Shown: in pieces, positions 57,572 through 64,000 of the stretch | Layout of the letters: every line of letters begins with the position of its first letter | How positions within the stretch are numbered: position 1 is the stretch's first letter | Position numbers and translations under genes: made by a program | NCBI GenBank assembly: GCA_963082975.1 | Contig: OY720345.1 | Span: forward strand, 58,758,528-58,822,527 | DNA: 64,000 nucleotides | Source: Labia minor | Taxonomy: Eukaryota; Arthropoda; Insecta; Dermaptera; Spongiphoridae | Direction: 5' to 3' | The notes under the pieces: generated by a model | The model's database searches: none | Seen by the model: only the letters and a program-made list of their open reading frames with translations | What the model was told of the DNA's origin: nothing

Positions 57572-57884
57572 TGTAGTTATTTTCTATCTATTGGGAAACT
57601 TGTATTTAAAAATTTTATTAAAATTATTAAAATTTTTTTTTAATATTAATATTAAATATAGTAAATGGTAAAATAAGTTGAGCTAATTTATTAAACTAAC
57701 TGAACACGTATTTTCCATGTCGTTTATGGTCGTTTAATTAACTCAATAAGTAACACTTATTGACCCTTTATTATAATTTTTTTTTTTTTCAAATAAATTT
57801 TTACATCTGCCCATTCTTTGGGTAATAATAAATATCTACAGTATTTACAAAAAATTAACGTATTTATTATAATAAATAACTTAA

Positions 57885-57932
<48 letters not shown>

Positions 57933-58955
57933 TTCTCTTATTCTGTGAAATTCTACCTCAACAAAAATGTCAAAGGGTATTATTGAATATTACAGTATGG
58001 AAAAGTTATTGTATATTATAATACACACACATGGAAAAATATTTTCCCTTGAATTTGAATATTGATAATAATATATTCAATTATTGTATTGAAAAATTAT
58101 TAGATTGATAATGAATTTATAATTTCAGAATAAATTGTACAATAACATTCAATATTTAAATTTAAAAAAATATCTTATTTTTAGTTAGGAATTAGAAAAA
58201 TTGAATGAATATACTATCAATTTTTATTATTTTATTTTTTTATAGTTTAATCTTGAAGAGGAGCAAATGAATATTAAACGAGCAAAAGGTGAAAGGGTAC
58301 AAGTTCCAATTTTCTAGATAACGATTTGCCTCTTTTCCATTGCAGCCTGATCCCCTCGAGCTCTATCATTCTCTAGAGACGTCATTCTACCCTTCTCCTA
58401 CCTCATCCCTTGATAATTTCTCTATGCGCCTATATCTTTATCTTTTGAGACATATTTTTCATCATAGACATAAAATACTCTAGGGTATAGGAAAAGCTTT
58501 TATAGCTTACTCTCTTCTTAAAGAGGTTCATCAATAACAAGTAATCTAATATTTTGCTGAAATTTGGTCTAAATAAATTTCCCAATTTTATTTGTATAAA
58601 ATAAAAATAAATCTATGTCTATCTAGAAACCTAAATATATATGTATTTAGAGGCTAATTAGTTTTGAGCCCTAAGAGAGATCTATATTCGAGTTGAATTG
58701 AATTATTAATGAAATATTAGACCTTTTATTAACTAATTAGAATAATTTGACTGATTTTTTGAATTGTTATTTTATCTCACACATTTTACTAAACTAGTTA
58801 AAAGTAGATAGAAAAATAATGAAGATGGAATGACCTTGAAGCTCATATATTCTCTGTATATATATTCTATACAATATACATTATCTACATTCAAATTCAA
58901 ATTGAAATTACTTAATTAACTTATGTATAATATATTTTGTATGGACCAAAAATAG
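57572..58955. other. AT-rich intergenic, no gene seen
   Basis: (TA)n at 57890-57926. At 58330-58470 an acceptor-like ttttccattgcag precedes a 45-codon open stretch that matches nothing known. Confidence 0.4.
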
Positions 58956-58956
58956 A

Positions 58957-59249
58957 TGAGGTCACCGTTGAATGGGGGAAACGAGAAATTCCATGACCAA
59001 GATGCATCTCTAGACATAGTTAGGGTTATAAAATCACGATGGCTGCACGTGGCTAGAATGGGAGAGGAAAGAATGGCTAAAAATATATTAGTGGGGAGGC
59101 CGATTGGGAAACGTCTGCTTGGAAGACCAAGGACGCGCTGGGTGGACGTGAGAGAGACTGGAGATGGTAGGGGTTGGATAGTTGTTGCTCAGGATAGGGA
59201 CTCTTGGAGAAAAGTAGTTGCTGCAGCCAAGAACTTTCGAGTTCCGTAG
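58957..59249 (+). pseudogene. LINE 3' end, copy L3, open tail frame
   Basis: A 97-codon frame carries the LINE C-terminal tail: VIKSRWLHVARMGEERMAKN, then GRPIGKRLLGRPRTRWVDV and AQDRDSWRKVVAAAKNFRVP, with its stop at 59247-59249. The frame is undamaged from about residue 20, but the RT domain is missing, so this is a 5'-truncated copy. The 3' flank has an ATT-rich tail. It belongs to the same LINE as L1 and L2 and gives the best sequence of that tail. Confidence 0.85.
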
Positions 59250-59250
59250 T

Positions 59251-60489
59251 GCCACATCACATAAATATTATTATTTCTATTATTATAAAAATTAAATTAT
59301 TTATAATCGTTATAATTAAGATTCAAAATTTTATTATTGGTAGGTATAATTAATGTATATAATTAAATATTTTAAATTTTGAATAATAAATTGAATTATG
59401 GATGTGTAAAAATATTTATATATAAATATGTATATATATATAATATATATAAGTATATAATATTAATTTATATCGATGATCTTTAGGTTTTTGTGAAAGT
59501 TTTTATCATTTTGGTGCCATTTTTAAGAATGCTTTTTAGGAGAAAATATTTTGTGATTTTGATTATGAGCCTTGGTCTACCAAAAGAAACGAATTAAGCC
59601 AAATACTGACTAATAAACATTTAATAAAATACCAATAAAATAAATTAGTTTGAAAATAGACTGTGAGAGTTTAAATTTAAATTAATTTTTACTAATTTTA
59701 TTTTTCAAATTTAATTTTCAAATTTAAAATCAAACATTATGTTTCATAGAGTAACTTATTAATTTATTAACTTCACATTATATTCAGACTATAACTAAGT
59801 TTATGACAAATATATATATATATATATATATTGATAAATTATATTAAAATTATTGAATTGTTATGCTATTGATATCAATTAATTGAAATTAAATTATAAT
59901 GTAAAATCAATTAGTTAAAGATAATATTACAAAAAAATGATTATATATATATATAGGAATGTATCTAAATTAATGAAATTTAAACCTATGTTAAAATGTA
60001 TATTCTAATCAAAAATTAAATAAAAAAAGAAAAATAAATAGAAGAAAAAATTGACCGTATTTATAGCAACAAGAAATTCATTAAATGTACTATATTTTAG
60101 CAAACGAGTCATATTTAGGTTTGATGAACTGTAAATAAATTAGAATTCAAACAAATATAAATGAAATTCAAATAATCAGTGGTAGTAGATATATAACATA
60201 TAAAAAAGAGATGGATGAAGAGTAAATTGAAAATATTTTAAATTTTAATTTTAATTTTAACCACGTACTTTTGAAAATGTTTTTCTCTCGCAGATAGTAC
60301 TTATATTATAGATTTTTAAATTTTCTCTCTCTCTGTCTCTTTCTCTCTCATCTCATAGATTTCGAAATTCTTGAAACACTAAAAATAATGAATATTGATA
60401 AATTAAACAATTAATATGTTAAAGAAGCATGGGAGATATTTGCAAAATTATTTTTTTTTTTTTGTAATTTTATAATATACCATATAATT
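59251..60489. other. AT-rich intergenic, no gene seen
   Basis: (TA)n at 59811-59831 and (CT)n near 60322-60350. There is no gene. Confidence 0.45.
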
Positions 60490-60504
60490 AATTAATTAAT
60501 TAAT

Positions 60505-60860
60505 TGCGTATGGGATCACGCAACGCTCCCATAAATTTTTAGAAGCGCATCGCATCCTCATGGTCATGATGCGATTGCTGATGGCATTGACTTCTAATAT
60601 TGAATCGATGATCTTCTTGTTCACAATTAACGCCACGCCCAGAAGTGGTAAACACCTCTTCCAATTCGCTTGGCCGTCTGGCTCTTGAATATGCGATAGT
60701 TCTTATAGCCCATTGTATTTTTCATCCGTGAATCTTGTCTCTCGAAGAGCAATTATCTGGATATTCTATCACGATTCATGGTTGCTTGTTTTGAGGTTAT
60801 CCTGCCGGAGCAGGCTTTGTAGAACCAGGGCTTGTCAGTTCCTGGAGCTGGGGCAGCCGA
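60505..60860 (-). pseudogene. LINE endonuclease fragment, copy L4
   Basis: In minus-strand frames the sequence reads LRETRFTDEKYNG, a match to the ETRW-type motif of LINE AP endonucleases, then VALIVNKKIIDSILEVNAIS and NRIMTMRMRC, the G.G..V...V...V.S.R.M.L.L block. Frameshifts and stops separate the parts. It may be the 5' part of the same LINE whose 3' ends are L1-L3, but nothing here links them physically. Confidence 0.7.
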
Positions 60861-60894
60861 TGTTAAATTGAATTAAATTTTTTATTTTTATTAA

Positions 60895-60982
60895 TTAAAT
60901 AAACATATAATCTTGAGTTCTATGCTGGGATTCCTGTGTAGAAATCTCGTACTCTACCCACTCAGCCATGCTGCCCCCTAAT
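60895..60982 (-). other. tRNA-like sequence, probable SINE head
   Basis: The minus strand reads ggggcagcatggctgagtgg then gtagagtacgagatttc. TGGCTGAGTGG fits the pol III A box. The acceptor stem is not closed and the B box is poor, so this is not a working tRNA gene. It lies about 35 bp upstream, on the same strand, of the LINE endonuclease fragment. Confidence 0.45.
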
Positions 60983-61167
60983 ATACCATATAAATATATA
61001 TGATCTCAAGACGCCCTCTTCCCTTATTTATGATGAATATTTTGAAAACAATTTAAAAATTTAATATATAATTAAAAATTTTAAAAGATATAAAAATATA
61101 GTTATTTTTATAAAAATAAAACATCTTGTAAATTCAGTAATTTATATAATTATTAATTATTTAATTA

Positions 61168-61406
61168 GTGGTCCTGGGCACAAGTCCCGGGCCTGACAAG
61201 GGAAATTCTCTAACTGGAGTCAACCCAGCCTCCGGAATCAAAATTGGGAAGCTACTTAATAAAAAGTAGCGCCTCCGATCTTCTTGATCTTGATCAAGGT
61301 AAAGATTGATTGGATCCGTTCTACTGATCATAGGACACCTAATTGATATAACCGACTTGATAGGCGATGTCCTTGCGTAGAATGTACAAAATCCAGAGGT
61401 TTTTAT
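61168..61406 (+). mobile_element. tRNA-derived SINE copy 5, 5' truncated
   Basis: It opens within the tRNA head (ggtcctgggcacaagtcccg; B box damaged) and lacks the A box. The body blocks ggagtcaacccagcctccgg, atcaaggtaaagattg and cttgcgtagaatgtacaaaa are clear. The end is tccagaggtttttat. Confidence 0.8.
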
Positions 61407-63844
61407 CTTATTAATTATTTAAAATTAACAATCTAAATAATTTTCAAGATAATTAATTAATAATATTGTATAAAATATTTATGAATATAGTGTGCAATAA
61501 AATAAATTGAATATATATATATATATATATATCACAAGGGAAATTCAAAATACTTATACTCTTAATAATTACCAGAGGAATTAAGGTTTGAATGTAAATA
61601 ATAAGAAAAATGATACAGAAAAGGGGAGACCGGCGTATGGTAACGTGGGACGGCTGATTAACCCCTGAAGTTAGACATTCCGCCTTACATGAATCAGAGT
61701 AAGGGGAAGCACAAATGCAGTTGAAATATTGATAAACTTATATCATTTATTAAATTTATATTTTAAATGTTAGTGTTTTTTTTAAAATTAATATACAATA
61801 AGAAAATAAAAGGTTCTATCAAATCGGACAAACCAACAAATTGGAAATAGAAAAATGTATGAATTGTATTCATATATACCACGTTTCTAATAAAAAAAAA
61901 CAAATAAAATAAAAACTATAGGTGCATAAAAAACAATTTAAAGGGAATAAGAAAAGGCATTGGATTTTTAATGAAGAGTTGGAGAAGAGCGTCAAGGGAT
62001 TACCAGTAAAGGATAGAAAAAAAATAAAGAGGGGAAAAAAAGGAAATCCTGGATTCGCCAATAAAACCTACGAGAAGGGTTTTCCAACTTGCTGGTTCAG
62101 CAGGTGAATACGTACGACTGGTTTAGAGTTTAAATCAATATAATATATATAATATTATAAACAACACAGGTTGTCTAGAAATGATGACTAAATATCATCT
62201 ATATCATAGATTTAGTTTTATTATCATTATTATTATTTAAACTATTGTCTAGTGAGAAAGATTATATTTAATTAAATAATAAAATAAATAGGTAAATATG
62301 TATAATTTAATAAAATTAATCTCTTGTTCTTTTTAATAATTTTTGTTCTTCTTAAAAATAAATGATCGTATAATTCTTTTTTTTTCTTCTTCTTTTTCTT
62401 CTTCTTGAATCCTAAGCTCTTCTTCGTATTAAATGGCTCTCTTCTAATTGCCTTGCGTTAGAATTTCGATAAATAATATTTAATGCCGGGATTTCCTAAC
62501 TGAACAAAAACTCCTATAATTTCGTATTCGCTGACAGTGGTGTGGGGATAAAGTATTGTTAATTCGCTTCTCGCCCAATTTTCTTTCTCTGTTTAAAGAA
62601 GAAAGCCTAGAAAGTGAATTGGGACTTCGAAGAAAATTGAAATGTAACCATCTGCGACGGGCACCTCCCCCACCCCCCTTCTTCCCACCCATCGCAATTT
62701 TCCAATCAAACCTCTTTCTTAAATAAACATTTGGCCAACATCCAGAAAATATTATTTTCATATAGCAGTTGTTGATATAATATAATAATTCAAATCAAAT
62801 AAATAAATTTCCATTTTAAATAATAATAATAATAATAATAATAAATGTAGTGACATTTTTTTCTTTTAATTTATTAAAATAAAATATTTTATAAAATTCT
62901 AAAAAATAAATAATTTAAATGATACAATCTTTTTTTATAGTGCTTTTTCATATTTTTCCCTTTAATAAACTACTATATTTTTTAATTTTATTTTATTTTA
63001 TTTTTTTCAAATGAATTCTAATTAAAATTATAAATGAATATTGTATACCTAATAAGATTATGCTCAAGGCTCTAAAAAAAGCTTAATTTAATATTTACTT
63101 TACCTCTAAATTCCAATTTCTAGGTCCCAAATATTTACTAAACATCTTTGCCTAAAGGTTAGAAAATAAATTATTTTCTAAGTCCAAATTTTTTACTGAC
63201 ATATTTTAATCCAAAAAAGTTGGAATTAAATAAAAATATACAATTTTTTTTAGAAATTTTGATATATTTTTGACATTCAAACAAGATACTACACCAATCC
63301 TCCAAATATTGTTTTTATATTAAAGCACAGTCACTAATTACAAGTAAAAAAAGTTAATCTGATTATAATATTTTAATTTATTATATTAAGAGATTGGATA
63401 AATAAACAAAAATAGATAATCATATATACAAATTATGATAAATGAACATAATAAAAAATAATTAAAAACAACCATTAAAGAATACAGAATTAATTTTCTT
63501 TGTTTAATTAAGAAATGTAAGTTAGCATTGAATTTAGTTTGGTTTAGTGTTGTGTATTGCAAACATGTGGACTTGAATTTAACTACTCCAGGAAATCTCC
63601 TGAAATTCCAGGCTTTTTGCTTTCCTTAACTTTGGGAATGAATACTCATTAACAAATGCCGAAGAGTTCCTTTTGAATGAAATTCCAAAGCTAAGTAAAT
63701 TAACTAAAATAGAAACATTTATGGTATTTATTGATCCACATTTATTTCCTTTTATTTCGTTTCTTTGTATATATATATAATATATTTTTTTATCTCTCAA
63801 ATCGCTATATTAAATTGAAATATAAACACTTGAAAAAATCCATA
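61407..63844. other. AT-rich intergenic with GC-richer patches
   Basis: (TA)n at 61518-61541. Unique GC-richer patches lie at 61620-61715 and 62480-62720; the second contains a C-run near 62668-62685. (CTT)n near 62385-62407 and (TAA)n near 62820-62845. Overlapping frames at 61870-62107 on both strands are unsupported. Confidence 0.4.
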
Positions 63845-63851
63845 AAATAAC

Positions 63852-64000
63852 AATCTGGAGTGTTTCTACTCGACTATCTCGCAAATTTGAATTGGATTAA
63901 TTAACACATATATTATATTTAAATTAAATTTAATTAATAATATCTATTAAACCAGCGCGTGTTTGGCTCTTTGTTGATGGCACCTCGTCACATGTTGGCG
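63852..64000 (+). repeat. Family A copy A8, runs off the window
   Basis: It starts tctggagtgtttctactcga and continues actatctcgcaaatttgaat, through the AT-rich arm to the ccagcgcgtgtttggctctt block at the window edge. Confidence 0.75.

Noticed and set aside
58330-58475. Possible host exon after ttttccattgcag
   Set aside because: The 45-codon stretch has no donor site, partner exon or recognisable protein.
60895-60982. Functional tRNA gene
   Set aside because: The A box is good, but the acceptor stem does not close and the B box is poor.

Overview
This 64 kb window is very AT-rich eukaryotic DNA, roughly three quarters A+T by eye. It has no operons, no bacterial promoters and no convincing host gene. 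Its repeats are mariner, Jockey-like and other non-LTR elements, tRNA-derived SINEs, a Ty3/gypsy-like LTR, hAT, piggyBac-like and rolling-circle-like non-autonomous elements. That points to an animal, probably an arthropod with a compact, repeat-rich genome. The species cannot be named from the sequence.

The only intact long coding region is a hAT transposase (23860-25719, minus strand, 619 codons). It sits in a 3.3 kb element (23474-26770) with both terminal inverted repeats and a perfect 8-bp target duplication, so it looks recently active. All other coding signal is broken transposon: two mariner lineages, a Jockey-like reverse transcriptase end (40903-41706), three 3' ends and one endonuclease piece of another LINE, and five SINEs.

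Most of the remaining structure comes from short non-autonomous families, named here A to F. Families A (seven copies) and B (five copies) lack normal transposon ends. They have subterminal inverted repeats, a microsatellite or variable middle and a hairpin at the 3' end, and at least one copy sits in a T-run. This is the layout of Helentron-associated elements. Family B has two subfamilies whose terminal hairpins differ in sequence but keep pairing. The short subfamily carries one or two TGACGTCA (CRE) palindromes. Family C has GC-rich hairpins, E is a CCCGCATA-type inverted element, and F is the host repeat of the Jockey insertion.

Several insertions can be proven inside the window by comparing filled and empty paralogous sites: a TTAA piggyBac-like MITE in B1, the Jockey-like LINE in F, family C material in B3, and B2 in one copy of a segmental duplication. 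That duplication joins about 12.5-14.9 kb with 44.6-47.8 kb in direct orientation. A gypsy-type solo LTR (49277-50184) has a 4-bp target duplication and 18-bp repeats. Between these elements lie AT-rich stretches and a few GC-richer unique islands that could be regulatory, plus several strong hairpins.
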